A stretch of 64,000 bases of DNA from Sulfobacillus thermosulfidooxidans (GCF_001280565.1 NZ_LGRO01000001.1:1984001-2048000); one strand, 5' to 3'. Shown: positions 17,961 through 27,271, counted from the first letter of the stretch. The notes: generated by a model not told the origin, from the sequence alone. Translations and numbers: made by a program.

Positions 17961-19870
17961 TATTCCGAATCTCCTCCCTTGTTCTTAAAGTCGCTAGCTG
18001 CTGCTAATTCCTGCTGGGCCGACATTTGTACCGCAACGGGTTGTTGAGCACCGTAAATATACAGACTAGAGACAATTTCCGGTTGAACCGGGAAGTTCTC
18101 ACGCGGCGGTGGTGAAGACGTAAACCATTCGGGCGTCCGGGCCTGCCAAGGATTGTCGGCTGCTTTGGGACCTTTCACCCATGCCCAGATCACGTGGACA
18201 AAGTGCGCTACGAACGAGAACCCTAACAGGAAGGCGAAAATCGAGACTTCGAAATTCATCGGTTGCAAATAGGCAGGATAGGCCGGAACCCAGCGGTTCA
18301 TCCCATGCAACCCGAGCAGGAAGAATTGACTGAATGTCAGATTGAAGAACAAGAACAAGGCAATCGACAGGAATTTACCCCAAAACTCGCTGTACATCCG
18401 TCCGGACATTTTCGGAAGCCAATAATATAGCCCTGCCAATGCGGTAAAGACCACACTTCCAATAACAGTGTAGTGGAAGTGTCCAACCACCCAAAATGTG
18501 TCATGCAGCTGCAAATTGACAATCGGGTCGGCCAGAAACACTCCGGTCAATCCCCCAATTAGGAAATTGAACATACTCATCAAAACCAGCAACATCGGCG
18601 TGGTTAATCGAACCTTGCCTCGCCACATTGTGCCGATTCCTGCCATATAAGCAAATCCGGTTGGAATCGAAATCATTTCCGTAAAGAAGGCAAAAGGCAA
18701 AATCTCACTATTACGCATGTTGGTAAACATGTGGTGAGCCCAGACTAAACCTGATAACATCATGACAAAAACCAGCCCAATGACCGCCCATTCTCGGGCA
18801 AACAATGATTTTTGTGACATGACTGGAATAATTTCATTCCACAACGCAAATGCAGGAACCGCAATCATATACACTTCGGGATGGCCGAACAACCAGAAAA
18901 GTTCCAAATAACTTAAGACGCTTCCGGTTGCTGTAAAGAAATTGAAAGGCACCAATTTTTCCAAAAGGCCCAAAACGAACGTCGTCTGAATTTCTGGTAT
19001 CCAGATTAACACCAAAAGGCCGACGGTCACTTGGCCCCATGCAAAGAGAGGCAAGCGTCCCCAAGTCATTCCGGGAGCCCGGCGAAACATGATCGTCGTC
19101 ACCATATTAAGGGCCACGATAAAGGTCGAGGTGGTCAGTGCAGCCACACCCAAGTAATAGAAGAGAATCCCGTTAGCATCTTGGCTGGCCAAGGGTTCAT
19201 ATCCTCGCCATCCTGTCGTCCAAGCACCTAACAAGGGGCTAAACAACACGGTTAAAATCCCCGCAGGCACCAACCAGACACTAATTCCGGATAATTTCGG
19301 AAAAGCAGTTCCCCGGGCCCCAATCATAATGGGAACCATGTAATTGCCAAATCCTCCAAGCAATGCCACATTAGCCACGGAAAACATCATGATGGTACCG
19401 TGAATTCCCACCGCAGAGAGATAATTGCTGGGATAGTGGAAAATCGTTAAGTGGTCGCTCATTAATTCCCAGCGCATCAACATCGCGATAAATCCTGCAA
19501 TGAGAAACCCGCCCATCGCGGACCCCAGATATTGCAAGCCGATAACCTTGTGATCCGTGGAATATTCAAAATACCGTTTCCAACCAGTGGTCCTTTCTTG
19601 CCAATTTGTACGGAACCCAAACATCGGCAAGACGACGCCTTCTAACACACCGACGCCAAGAAGCCAACCAATGACAGCCCCAACCCAACCAAAAGTCGCT
19701 GAAGGCCCGGTAACAAACGAATGTCCCCGAAAAGGATCGACGATATCCACGATGACATTCATAATCACAAACCCAATGCCGGCCCACAGAAAACCGCGTA
19801 ACACCGGTGGCATCGGAGCCCGAGTCTGGTGTTTTGGTGATGAAGTGGGAGATACCAACGCTTGTGCCAA
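17960..19870 (-). CDS. Heme-copper oxidase subunit I
   Basis: This 636-residue protein reduces oxygen at a heme-CuB centre and pumps protons. Motifs in order: HGTIMMF, FWLFGHPEVY (CuB histidine cross-linked to tyrosine, with the proton-path glutamate), SQKSLF (probable K-channel lysine), WAHHMFT (two CuB histidines) and GHFHYTV (heme ligands). About 12-14 membrane helices are visible, plus an extra N-terminal pair (residues about 25-90) that the shortest forms lack. The GHPEVY motif points to the A-type family. TTG 19870 is chosen because AAGGAGG lies 7 nt upstream. It is flanked by subunits II and III. Whether it takes electrons from a cytochrome c or from the cupredoxin upstream is open. 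Confidence 0.95.
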   Translation of the reverse strand: MAQALVSPTSSPKHQTRAPMPPVLRGFLWAGIGFVIMNVIVDIVDPFRGHSFVTGPSATFGWVGAVIGWLLGVGVLEGVVLPMFGFRTNWQERTTGWKRYFEYSTDHKVIGLQYLGSAMGGFLIAGFIAMLMRWELMSDHLTIFHYPSNYLSAVGIHGTIMMFSVANVALLGGFGNYMVPIMIGARGTAFPKLSGISVWLVPAGILTVLFSPLLGAWTTGWRGYEPLASQDANGILFYYLGVAALTTSTFIVALNMVTTIMFRRAPGMTWGRLPLFAWGQVTVGLLVLIWIPEIQTTFVLGLLEKLVPFNFFTATGSVLSYLELFWLFGHPEVYMIAVPAFALWNEIIPVMSQKSLFAREWAVIGLVFVMMLSGLVWAHHMFTNMRNSEILPFAFFTEMISIPTGFAYMAGIGTMWRGKVRLTTPMLLVLMSMFNFLIGGLTGVFLADPIVNLQLHDTFWVVGHFHYTVIGSVVFTALAGLYYWLPKMSGRMYSEFWGKFLSIALFLFFNLTFSQFFLLGLHGMNRWVPAYPAYLQPMNFEVSIFAFLLGFSFVAHFVHVIWAWVKGPKAADNPWQARTPEWFTSSPPPRENFPVQPEIVSSLYIYGAQQPVAVQMSAQQELAAASDFKNKGGDSE

Positions 19871-19980
19871 AGTTATCCCTCCTTAATTCCATTCATTCCG
19901 GTAATTTCGTCAATTCCTACACTTCTTGCAGTTGTAAGCCCTTATCCGGATCTGTCATTCCACCCGAGAAGGGAATGCAA

Positions 19981-20802
19981 TTAACCCTGATTACTCTGTA
20001 AAGCTTTTTGTTGCGCAATCCAGCTTTGGAACTGGGAAGCACTCACGACATTTAATGGCGCTTCCATCCACGGGTGTCCCGGTCCACAAACTTCTGCACA
20101 CTGCACTCGGCTCATAGGATTTTGCGCAAATGAGGTAATCTTGGTCGGGGTGATATACAAAATACGTGTTTCCCCGGGAATGACGTCCTCTTTAACACCC
20201 CATGACGGTACCCAAAAACTGTGGATGACATCGACGTATTGGTCATAGGTGTGGTAAGGATCATACGAACGCAGTACCAGTTCAACGGGCCGTCCAACAG
20301 GCACTTCGAGAAGATCCTGCCCATTTTGGTTGACAGTCTGCACCAGCCCATATTGGGGATAGCTAAAAATCCATTCCCACTGTCTTGCCGTCACATCCAC
20401 AACCAGCGCATGCCGATTTTGCGGTGCTGACGGGGTTTCTAAGGCAAAGAATTGTTCCGTGGCACTGGTGGTTGGGTGAAGCACAAACAATACATTGACC
20501 ACAATGCTGCCTAGCACCCATATGCTCACAAACCACCGATTGCTCCGCGCCCAGTGCTGTGGCAATTCCGGCTTTTCGCCTTTTTTCACATGAAAGCGAA
20601 CCATGGTCCAAATGAACGTGAGGACCACAAAGGCAAAAATGGGAATTAAGACCACCAAAATGAAATCGAACGCCTGCTCGACCATCACACCAATATTGGA
20701 TGCCGTGTAATAGAGCGGATTGTGATTAATAAGGATTCGGCCAGCCCATTCGCCTATTGCCGATAAGATAATCCACACTATGCCGAAGAGGATACTCTCC
20801 AC
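19981..20802 (-). CDS. Heme-copper oxidase subunit II with CuA site
   Basis: This 273-residue protein has membrane helices at about residues 5-20, 40-70 and 92-110, followed by an external cupredoxin domain. The dinuclear CuA ligands are all present: His194, Cys235, Cys239, His243 and Met246 (CAEVCGPGHPWM). An intact CuA site argues against a quinol oxidase and for a soluble electron donor, such as a cytochrome c or the blue copper protein encoded just upstream. A 110-nt gap separates it from subunit I. No heme-c binding CxxCH is fused to it. Confidence 0.93.
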   Translation of the reverse strand: MESILFGIVWIILSAIGEWAGRILINHNPLYYTASNIGVMVEQAFDFILVVLIPIFAFVVLTFIWTMVRFHVKKGEKPELPQHWARSNRWFVSIWVLGSIVVNVLFVLHPTTSATEQFFALETPSAPQNRHALVVDVTARQWEWIFSYPQYGLVQTVNQNGQDLLEVPVGRPVELVLRSYDPYHTYDQYVDVIHSFWVPSWGVKEDVIPGETRILYITPTKITSFAQNPMSRVQCAEVCGPGHPWMEAPLNVVSASQFQSWIAQQKALQSNQG

Positions 20803-20835
20803 TCATGTCACTCCTTTTACTCGCCGACTTCACAA

Positions 20836-21474
20836 TCACGCCTTAATAATATTGATAATGCCGCGCATGCCTGTCCGGTAATGAATATATTGTTGGACAA
20901 AGCACCCAAAGTCCCAAATACCGGGTTTATCGGGAACTTGAAACGACAGCGTTAAACTGCCTCCCGGTTTGAGAGTGGGACTAAAGTCACCGCCTGAGGC
21001 GATATTGTATAGGGATTTTGGTCCTTCATAAGTCACAATGGCCTTATTGGGTACAAAGTTATCAATTTTATAAGGATTGCTGAGTGTTACTGGTACGCCA
21101 TCCCAAAAATCGACCTTCCAGGCATCGGCCGGTAACTCACCGAACGCTTGAAAATAGGATTCATTTACATGGCGACCAATAGTCCATTCGTGCCAATGCG
21201 TATGACTTTGATTTTGGAATGTGACTTCCAAATAATCTCCTACCCGCCATACCATATAGTTCGGCACATAATAATAATCAAAAGCATATAGATTGAAAGC
21301 TCCTGAGGTCACAGGCGATCCAAACAATGACCGAGCCGCTGAGACGATGCCTTGGCGCCCTAACAAGGATACCGTCCCTGCTACGGCAAGCCCTCCAAGT
21401 CCCCATAAAAATTGACGCCGGCTCCAATCGGGGGAACCTTGTTCCGTCAATTCGTTGGGTATACGATCTGCCAT
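20836..21474 (-). CDS. Tat-exported blue copper protein (cupredoxin)
   Basis: This 212-residue protein has a twin-arginine signal (SRRQFLWGLGG at about 18-28) and a cupredoxin domain. Likely type-1 copper ligands are one of His91/93/95 and the C-terminal Cys191, His198 and Met203 (GCFVQQYIHYRTGM). The Cys-x6-His-x4-Met spacing is that of mononuclear electron-transfer cupredoxins such as rusticyanin and sulfocyanin. Export by Tat implies folding and copper loading inside the cell. The gene is first in the oxidase cluster, 33 nt before subunit II, so it probably feeds electrons to CuA. It could alternatively be an oxidase-bound subunit. Confidence 0.85.
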   Translation of the reverse strand: MADRIPNELTEQGSPDWSRRQFLWGLGGLAVAGTVSLLGRQGIVSAARSLFGSPVTSGAFNLYAFDYYYVPNYMVWRVGDYLEVTFQNQSHTHWHEWTIGRHVNESYFQAFGELPADAWKVDFWDGVPVTLSNPYKIDNFVPNKAIVTYEGPKSLYNIASGGDFSPTLKPGGSLTLSFQVPDKPGIWDFGCFVQQYIHYRTGMRGIINIIKA

Positions 21475-21601
21475 GATTTCACCCCCGCATTAAGCCTTGC
21501 GATGTTCGAATTAGAGCCTCGATACTAGTCAAATCGAGTAGACAAAGTTTACATCGCTAGGTATAAAAATACTCACTTAGCGTCATGGTCCACAATCGTG
21601 C

Positions 21602-21628
21602 AAAGGGAGGACACAATGTCCCCCCTTT
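21602..21628 (-). terminator. Hairpin downstream of the small frameshifted gene
   Basis: A 12-bp stem with one mismatch (AAAGGGAGGACA and TGTCCCCCCTTT) closes a three-base loop, with short T runs at the base on both strands. It probably ends transcription of the minus-strand gene at 21653-21830 ahead of the respiratory cluster. Confidence 0.6.
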
Positions 21629-21652
21629 TGTACTGCTATCCATCACAAGGGA

Positions 21653-21830
21653 TTAATCCATGCCGTTTATGACTTTATGGGCGCGAAAGAAAATCTGTTC
21701 AATTCCACTCATCAAAATACCCAACTCATAAGAAGAAGATGTTAAAGGCAGAAGCCAACCAAAATAGGTGAGCAGCGGCAATAAAATCGTAACCGTCAAG
21801 AACAGGATTCGATAGCGTTTTTGTCGTCAT
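21653..21830 (-). pseudogene. Small membrane protein gene with +1 frameshift in an A run
   Basis: Starting at ATG 21830 (AGGAG 7 nt upstream), the frame reads MTTK and then, in the frame reached by skipping one A, RYRILFLTVTILLPLLTYFG and continues to a TAA at 21653. The result would be about 58 residues with one clear transmembrane helix and a polar C-terminus (SGIEQIFFRAHKVINGMD). In the unshifted frame the product is only 34 residues and lacks a helix. The shift falls in an A5 run (ACAAAAACG). It may be a sequencing error, a real mutation or programmed frameshifting. No family is recognised. Confidence 0.6.
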
Positions 21831-21962
21831 GCCATGACTCCTGTAATCACCATCACCGGCTACCAACAAGATTTAAGGGAAAGAAACAATGGTCCAAAAA
21901 GACCTCATAACCCCTCGTGAAAAGCTTGAGTGCTGCTAAATAGGCGGAACATTCCGCTCGTC

Positions 21963-23327
21963 TTAGGCAAGATCATCATCCTGTTGGTATTCAATCGCCG
22001 TACACAAACACCCTGGGGTGCATCTGGCATTTTCTGCACTCATGATGCCGGCAATGCCAAGAATCTGGTGAAAATCTGAAGCTGCGACAATAATAGGCCA
22101 TCCAGAACGCTTATGACGAGGAATTTTATAGTCCGTAAAAATATCTCCGATTTTTTTGTGATGGCCCTTCATCCCTAAGGGTTCAATCCGGTCACCAGGC
22201 ATCCATGGCCTCACGGCTATGTCTGGCCAGCGTTCTTTATTGATTTGCACCACATGGGTACGAGGGCCTTGAAATGGCGCCGTGCGGATAATTAAGCGGT
22301 TGTGGGAATCAAGGTCGACAATCCCTTGCCGGGGTAACACTTGCGCATCCCACATGGCCCTTTGAAGGAGTTCCCCTGAACTTGGACGACTAATCCTCCA
22401 TCCTTGGTTATCGCGTGTGACAACCACGCCCTGAGGCCAGTTGGCTTGGCCTTGAATAGCTTCTTCAATATGATGCCGGTTCAGACGAAGTTTCCAATCG
22501 GCCGCAATCATTTCGAAGATATCCGCTTGGACGGCGGGATTGAGTTGCCCAAAAAGGTGGGGTAACCGTAATGGATTATCTATTGTGTCAATATGGTGGT
22601 TGCTAAGAAAATCCCGGGCTTGCTCATGAATCAAGGCATACGCTTCTTGAGCGCGGACGGCTAGGGCTGCTAAAGCCTGTTCAATTTGCGGGTTAAACCG
22701 ACGTTGTAATAAGGGAAGTAAATCCCAGCGGATGCGATTACGCAGAAAATACGTATCCTGATTACTCTCATCTTCGCGCCATGTCAGGTGATTCGCCCGC
22801 AAGTATTCTCGCAATACTTCCGGTGAAAATGATAGCAGTGGGCGGATAATCATACCATTTTGTTCTTTCATTCCCTGCAAACCTTGAACACCAGTTCCCA
22901 TAATCAATCGCATTAGAACTGTTTCTGCCTGGTCACGCTGATGATGCCCCACCACGATGCGGCTGTAAACTCCATAGCGTGCCCGATGTTGTTCTAGAAC
23001 AGCATATCGCTGCCGGCGGGCAGCCATTTCAATTGATTCTCCCGTTTCCGGAACAATGTGAATGCGTTCGATGGTTACCTCTAAGCCAAAGCGCTCCCGC
23101 AACGTCTCTTGCACAAAGAGCGCATCCTGGGCAGCATTAGGTCTTAAACCGTGATCAATATGGACAGGATAAAGAACCATGGGCCACTTGTCTTGTACGT
23201 TCACAAGCAGCGTCATTAACGCCATCGAATCCGCTCCGCCACTGACACCCACCACCAGTGGCGCGTTTGGCATACATAATTTTTCAATCTGATGCAAAAA
23301 ACCCTGTTCTAGCGCATATCTGTCCAT
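21963..23327 (-). CDS. tilS: tRNA(Ile)-lysidine synthetase
   Basis: This 454-residue enzyme attaches lysine to the wobble cytidine of the CAU-anticodon tRNA-Ile, so that it reads AUA. The PP-loop ATP motif SGGADS lies near residue 30, followed by VHIDHGLRP and GHHQRDQAETVLMR, both typical of TilS. The C-terminal domain with GDRIEPLGMKGHHKKIGDIF is also present. I prefer ATG 23327, with AAGGA at about 10 nt; an in-frame GTG at 23363 would add 12 residues. In Bacillus, tilS lies between spoIIE and ftsH, and here it still directly follows spoIIE. Confidence 0.95.
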   Translation of the reverse strand: MDRYALEQGFLHQIEKLCMPNAPLVVGVSGGADSMALMTLLVNVQDKWPMVLYPVHIDHGLRPNAAQDALFVQETLRERFGLEVTIERIHIVPETGESIEMAARRQRYAVLEQHRARYGVYSRIVVGHHQRDQAETVLMRLIMGTGVQGLQGMKEQNGMIIRPLLSFSPEVLREYLRANHLTWREDESNQDTYFLRNRIRWDLLPLLQRRFNPQIEQALAALAVRAQEAYALIHEQARDFLSNHHIDTIDNPLRLPHLFGQLNPAVQADIFEMIAADWKLRLNRHHIEEAIQGQANWPQGVVVTRDNQGWRISRPSSGELLQRAMWDAQVLPRQGIVDLDSHNRLIIRTAPFQGPRTHVVQINKERWPDIAVRPWMPGDRIEPLGMKGHHKKIGDIFTDYKIPRHKRSGWPIIVAASDFHQILGIAGIMSAENARCTPGCLCTAIEYQQDDDLA

Positions 23328-23363
23328 AATCCCCTGTTCCTTAACCGTAAAGACGCTAGCCAC

Positions 23364-23777
23364 TTACCGCAAGCGGCTGGCAGAAGATTTTCTGGCATTC
23401 TTTTTCTGTACAACATTGAGAAAGGGCAACAAAAGATCTTCGCTCCATTGACAATCACGACAGAGCCTTGCACAAGGGTTTATTATATCACTAGGTTATC
23501 ATGCCCGAAAAAGAAATGATATCGGCCTCACATGTTGTAGATTCAAAGGGTCTTACATGTCGCATTTAAGGAAATTCTGAGTGAGTGACGACGTACTCTG
23601 ATCGACTTCAACGGGGAACGCCTACGATGTCGGCAGTGTCGAAGAGGCGTCACCGGATCCCATCAAACATTACGTTGAGGCCCAAAGCACCCTAAGTCGA
23701 ACACGCTAGTGGTTAATCCCTTAAGACCGGAAGAAGGTAGCGCGCGAGCCGGCAAGTATTTGCTGTCACCCGGGGCG
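23364..23777. other. Intergenic region with possible transposase remnant
   Basis: No intact gene is visible between tilS and spoIIE. From about 23600 to 23777 a plus-strand frame contains CRQCRRGVTGSHQTLR, a stop, and then a further open stretch (KSNTLVVNPLRPEEGSARAG). The Cys-x2-Cys motif and interrupted frame look like a decayed zinc-ribbon transposase, but the match is by eye only. The preceding 230 nt are AT-rich and hold the probable tilS promoter. Confidence 0.35.
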
Positions 23778-25940
23778 CTAACGCATATGACGAAGGGGCC
23801 TGGGAGTTAGCCTTTGCCATTCCATAGTGGGCTGGTCGGCTTCGGTAATCGACGTGGTCTTAGGCTTTTGGCCATGAGCCAAGACTTGAATCACCATCAC
23901 CGCTGCATCATCCCGTCCGTCTTGATCATGGCCCAACATATAACTTAAAATCGTTTCCGCCATAACTTGCGGCGCAACCCCAGGCATTTCTTCCAACAGC
24001 CGACGCAATTTTTCTTCGGCGGCTGCATCTTGAATTTCCAAGGTCCCGTCGGTAACCATAACCACGATGTCTCCAGGTTCTAGCGTATGATAGATGGGTT
24101 CTACAGGCACCTCTTGTAAAATTCCTACAGGGAGACTGTGAGACCTAATAATTTCCACGCGGCCCTGTCGGCAAAAAAATGTTGGTGCCGCCGCCACTTT
24201 GATTAATTCACCCCCTCGTCCCATCCGGTCCATTAAGAACAAGTCTAGAGTCGCAAAGTGATCCTCTACCGACCTGAGCAACAATGTGGTATTAACCGCT
24301 CTCACCGCTAACTTTTGCGAAAAGCCGGCTTGCAACAATTGTTCCAATAACGCCATTGCCGTACCACTTTCCCAAGCAGCCCTGGGTCCTACCCCCATCC
24401 CATCTGATAAACCAAAAATGACCCGATGTTTAGGAAGTTCCCGCACCAAGTCGCTATCTCCACTAATAAGTCCTCCCCGTCTGGGTCGTTTAGCCAGCCC
24501 CACAGCATAATCCAGTGCGGGGATTAACTTTTTCACCCCATCTCGTGCATAGGATGCGTCAAAGTCATGGGCCATGTCCTTAATTAATTCTGCCAATCCC
24601 CCTAACTGGCGTTCAGCCAATGCCCGCGACTCTTTGACGCGCATTCGAAAATGTGCCCGCTCTTTCTCTTTGTTTACGTGAATATTGGCTGATTGGATGA
24701 TCGCCTCGGGCCGAATACAGCGTTTTTGCAATTCAGGATTTAAATCATGTAAGGTTAACAATTCCTCCTGACTAGATGAGGTCAAATCTAAAAGAGCCCG
24801 GTAGGAGCGATAAAACTCATCTTCCCAGCACGCACGGTAAAGGGAGCACTTTTTACAGACTCCGGAGACGATAGCTTCTACTAAATTCGTCTCCGGTGAG
24901 GAATCTTCATCGTCGATTCGAAACGCGTGCGACATTTCTTGCATCACGGCGGCAATTTTGTTTAATCGTGCTGGCAAGGTATCTGGCGTGTCACCACGCA
25001 CCAATAATTCTGTCCAAACCCTTCCCAGATCTACGATAGCGCCGGATAACAACTGGATAAGCAAAGAGGCGGTTCCCAGAGAAATCCACAATATGCTTAG
25101 TTCCTTGGGCAAGTTAATCAAAACCGCGTAGAGCACAATCCCTAACATTAATCCCATGGAAGCTAAACGCCAATATCGTGTGGCTAATAAGCCGGCGAGA
25201 AAGCCGCCCGTGACAAGGATCCCGATTTCGTCGCCGGGACCTGTACCGCGGACGGCCAAAGTAAAACCCAATGTGGCCCCGGCCACAGCGCCGCCTCCCG
25301 GACCATTTAAGATAGCGGCCGCCAAAATTAATACACCACCGACCAAAAGGCTTGGAGCAAAGGGGCCAAACTTCCAGCCTTCTAACCCTGCAATAAAGGA
25401 ACCCATTGCGGCTAATCCCATTATCAAGGTGGTTTGATCGCCCTGACCCGTATCAATCACCTGAATTTGGCGGCCTGCCGCCCAGTACAGCAGTAAGGCT
25501 CCCCCGCAAATGAGAGCGGTAATGACACTATCAAAGACATTGAGAGCATGTCCCAGTAAAAATAACAGCGCTGTGCCCCCAATTAATAATGGCCACTGCA
25601 TCCACTGCCAGCCCGCCCGTCGCCAGGGAACGGGCACACTGAGCGCTAAAACACCAACTACTAATGCCGACCACCCATTAATGCCTAAGGCGGTCCCCAG
25701 TATACCTCCAATGAGCATGGGTCCAAAGAACCGGCGCCACCGGGGCCACACCAGTAATAAGGCGATCCACAGAAAAGGCGCTGGCCTGTGATAAATCATC
25801 GCTTGTCCCAAAACCCATCCCAATACCGCCATAACAAATTGCGCCCCGCGAAGCGATAATTTTTCACTATTGTGAGAGGGCAAAAGAGGTTCTTGTTCGG
25901 AACTGACATGCATATCCATTAAGAGAAGACTTCCTGCCAT
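23778..25940 (-). CDS. spoIIE: Stage II sporulation protein E (PP2C-type phosphatase)
   Basis: This 720-residue protein has about ten N-terminal membrane helices (residues about 30-300), a central regulatory region and a C-terminal PP2C phosphatase domain (FGLSDGMGVGPRAAWESGTA, then VTDGTLE and GRDDAAVMVI). SpoIIE dephosphorylates SpoIIAA at the polar septum and so activates sigma-F in the forespore. ATG 25940 follows GGAGG at 8 nt; the frame is open further upstream, but that part covers a palindrome. On the minus strand a TGTCGAG word at 26032-26038 has one mismatch to the Spo0A box, which would fit known spoIIE control, but one box is weak evidence. Confidence 0.93.
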   Translation of the reverse strand: MAGSLLLMDMHVSSEQEPLLPSHNSEKLSLRGAQFVMAVLGWVLGQAMIYHRPAPFLWIALLLVWPRWRRFFGPMLIGGILGTALGINGWSALVVGVLALSVPVPWRRAGWQWMQWPLLIGGTALLFLLGHALNVFDSVITALICGGALLLYWAAGRQIQVIDTGQGDQTTLIMGLAAMGSFIAGLEGWKFGPFAPSLLVGGVLILAAAILNGPGGGAVAGATLGFTLAVRGTGPGDEIGILVTGGFLAGLLATRYWRLASMGLMLGIVLYAVLINLPKELSILWISLGTASLLIQLLSGAIVDLGRVWTELLVRGDTPDTLPARLNKIAAVMQEMSHAFRIDDEDSSPETNLVEAIVSGVCKKCSLYRACWEDEFYRSYRALLDLTSSSQEELLTLHDLNPELQKRCIRPEAIIQSANIHVNKEKERAHFRMRVKESRALAERQLGGLAELIKDMAHDFDASYARDGVKKLIPALDYAVGLAKRPRRGGLISGDSDLVRELPKHRVIFGLSDGMGVGPRAAWESGTAMALLEQLLQAGFSQKLAVRAVNTTLLLRSVEDHFATLDLFLMDRMGRGGELIKVAAAPTFFCRQGRVEIIRSHSLPVGILQEVPVEPIYHTLEPGDIVVMVTDGTLEIQDAAAEEKLRRLLEEMPGVAPQVMAETILSYMLGHDQDGRDDAAVMVIQVLAHGQKPKTTSITEADQPTMEWQRLTPRPLRHMR

Positions 25941-26243
25941 GGTGTACGCCTCCTTAAACAATTCACGAGGAACGATAACAAAAACACTATGGCATTTTCT
26001 GGTAGTTGTTGACATGGGAATGAAAGAAATTCTCGACACAATGATGGGCCATGTCCAAAATTGGACATGGCCCATCATGGTCACGTCACACCCGAACACG
26101 CTTTTATCTGCGACCTAAAATAGAAGGCATTTTGGGGCGATTCCCAAAGGCTCGGCACGACGAAAGTTTCCATACCAGGTCAAGTGGTGGCGAAAAAGCA
26201 CAGGCAGAGAAGATTTTTTCGTTACACAGTCACTGTACGGTGA
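25941..26243. other. spoIIE upstream region
   Basis: No gene is seen in this stretch. It contains the spoIIE ribosome site, a partial Spo0A-like box (26032-26038), the 38-bp palindrome, and a smaller stem (AGTCAC 26228-26233 with GTGACT 26240-26245) that reaches into the galU stop codon. Confidence 0.5.
26041..26078. repeat. 38-bp perfect palindrome between galU and spoIIE
   Basis: Two 18-nt arms (ATGATGGGCCATGTCCAA and its exact complement) are separated by only two A bases. It lies about 100 nt upstream of the spoIIE start and 165 nt past the galU stop. No T run follows on the minus strand, so it is not a typical intrinsic terminator. An operator or a recombination-type site is possible. 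Confidence 0.6.
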
Positions 26244-27137
26244 CTATAACGAAGGATCTTCGACTTGTAATTGGGCTACTAAATTTTTTAAGTAGGCAAT
26301 AACGTCATCCCGCAGATCATCCCGGTCTAACGCGGCTTCCACCGTTGCTTTGATAAACCCAAGTTTTTCCCCGACATCAAAGCGCTTGCCTTGATACGGT
26401 ACCGCAATCAGTTGTCCTTGACGCGCGAGCACGTCCAAAGCGTCGGTCAATTGAATCTCGCCTCCGGCTCCGGGATTAATATCTTCTAAAACCGCAAACA
26501 CGGCCGGATCTAAAATGTACCGTCCCATAATGGCTAGAGGCTTCTCAGGCGCCTCAGAAACTGGCGGCTTTTCTATTAAATGGGAGACTTTAAATGTCCC
26601 GTCAGTGGTCCAGTTTCCGTAAACAATGCCGTAGCGGTTAGCTTCTTCACGGTTGATGGGCTGCACCGCAACAATCGAAAGTTCCGGTCTCCAACGATTC
26701 ATCAATTGTTTGAGCACAGGCGGGTTGGCTTTCATCACGTCATCTCCTAGCAACACAGCAAACGGTTCTTGCCCGACATGACGACGAGCCGATAATACGG
26801 CGTGCCCCAACCCCAACGGTTCTTTTTGTCGAATAAAGTGGAGATTAGCTAAGCGCGAAACCCCCATTACCACCTCTAATAAATCCATCTTTCCCCGCTT
26901 GCGAAGGAATTCCTCAAGTTCTGGAGCGCGATCAAAGTGGTCTTCAATACTCCCTTTATCCCGTCCGATTACCACTAAGAGGTCATCGATTCCCGAGGAT
27001 ACCGCCTCTTCAACAATATATTGAATTGTAGGCTTATCGATTAAGGACAGCATTTCTTTGGGCTGGGCTTTGGTTGCAGGCAAAAACCGCGTACCTAATC
27101 CCGCTGCTGGTATAACCGCTTTTCTGACTGTCATCAT
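26244..27137 (-). CDS. galU: UTP-glucose-1-phosphate uridylyltransferase
   Basis: This 297-residue enzyme makes UDP-glucose from UTP and glucose-1-phosphate for envelope polysaccharides and trehalose-type metabolism. The signature GLGTRFLPATKAQPKEML is at residues 13-30, and the later motifs VLLGDD, IVEKP-like HLIEKPP and GKRFDVGEKLGF complete the GalU pattern. Length is typical. The start is one of two adjacent ATG codons behind AGGCAGGAA. It lies 134 nt downstream of the GDP-mannose gene on the same strand, and both supply nucleotide sugars. Confidence 0.95.
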   Translation of the reverse strand: MMTVRKAVIPAAGLGTRFLPATKAQPKEMLSLIDKPTIQYIVEEAVSSGIDDLLVVIGRDKGSIEDHFDRAPELEEFLRKRGKMDLLEVVMGVSRLANLHFIRQKEPLGLGHAVLSARRHVGQEPFAVLLGDDVMKANPPVLKQLMNRWRPELSIVAVQPINREEANRYGIVYGNWTTDGTFKVSHLIEKPPVSEAPEKPLAIMGRYILDPAVFAVLEDINPGAGGEIQLTDALDVLARQGQLIAVPYQGKRFDVGEKLGFIKATVEAALDRDDLRDDVIAYLKNLVAQLQVEDPSL

Positions 27138-27271
27138 CGTATTCCTGCCTTTCTCGTGTTAATGCCCCTTCGCTCTATCCTTTCCAACACGTTCTCGACC
27201 GGTCCCATCCCCTCTCTCATTCACACTCTCACGATTTCATTTTTGTCTCCAATGTCCAATCCCATAGCGGT

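Noticed and set aside
13227-21700. Shared 14-mer AAGAAAATCTGTTC near 13227 and 21688
   Set aside because: One occurrence lies in a coding frame on the opposite strand and the flanks do not match, so it is probably coincidence.
21943-21957. Small perfect hairpin GCGGAA-CA-TTCCGC after tilS
   Set aside because: The stem is only 6 bp and the T run is weak, so a terminator call is not supported.
21831-21962. Plus-strand 16-codon frame after AAGGGAAAG
   Set aside because: Too short and without context; the region is better explained as the gap between tilS and the small frameshifted gene.
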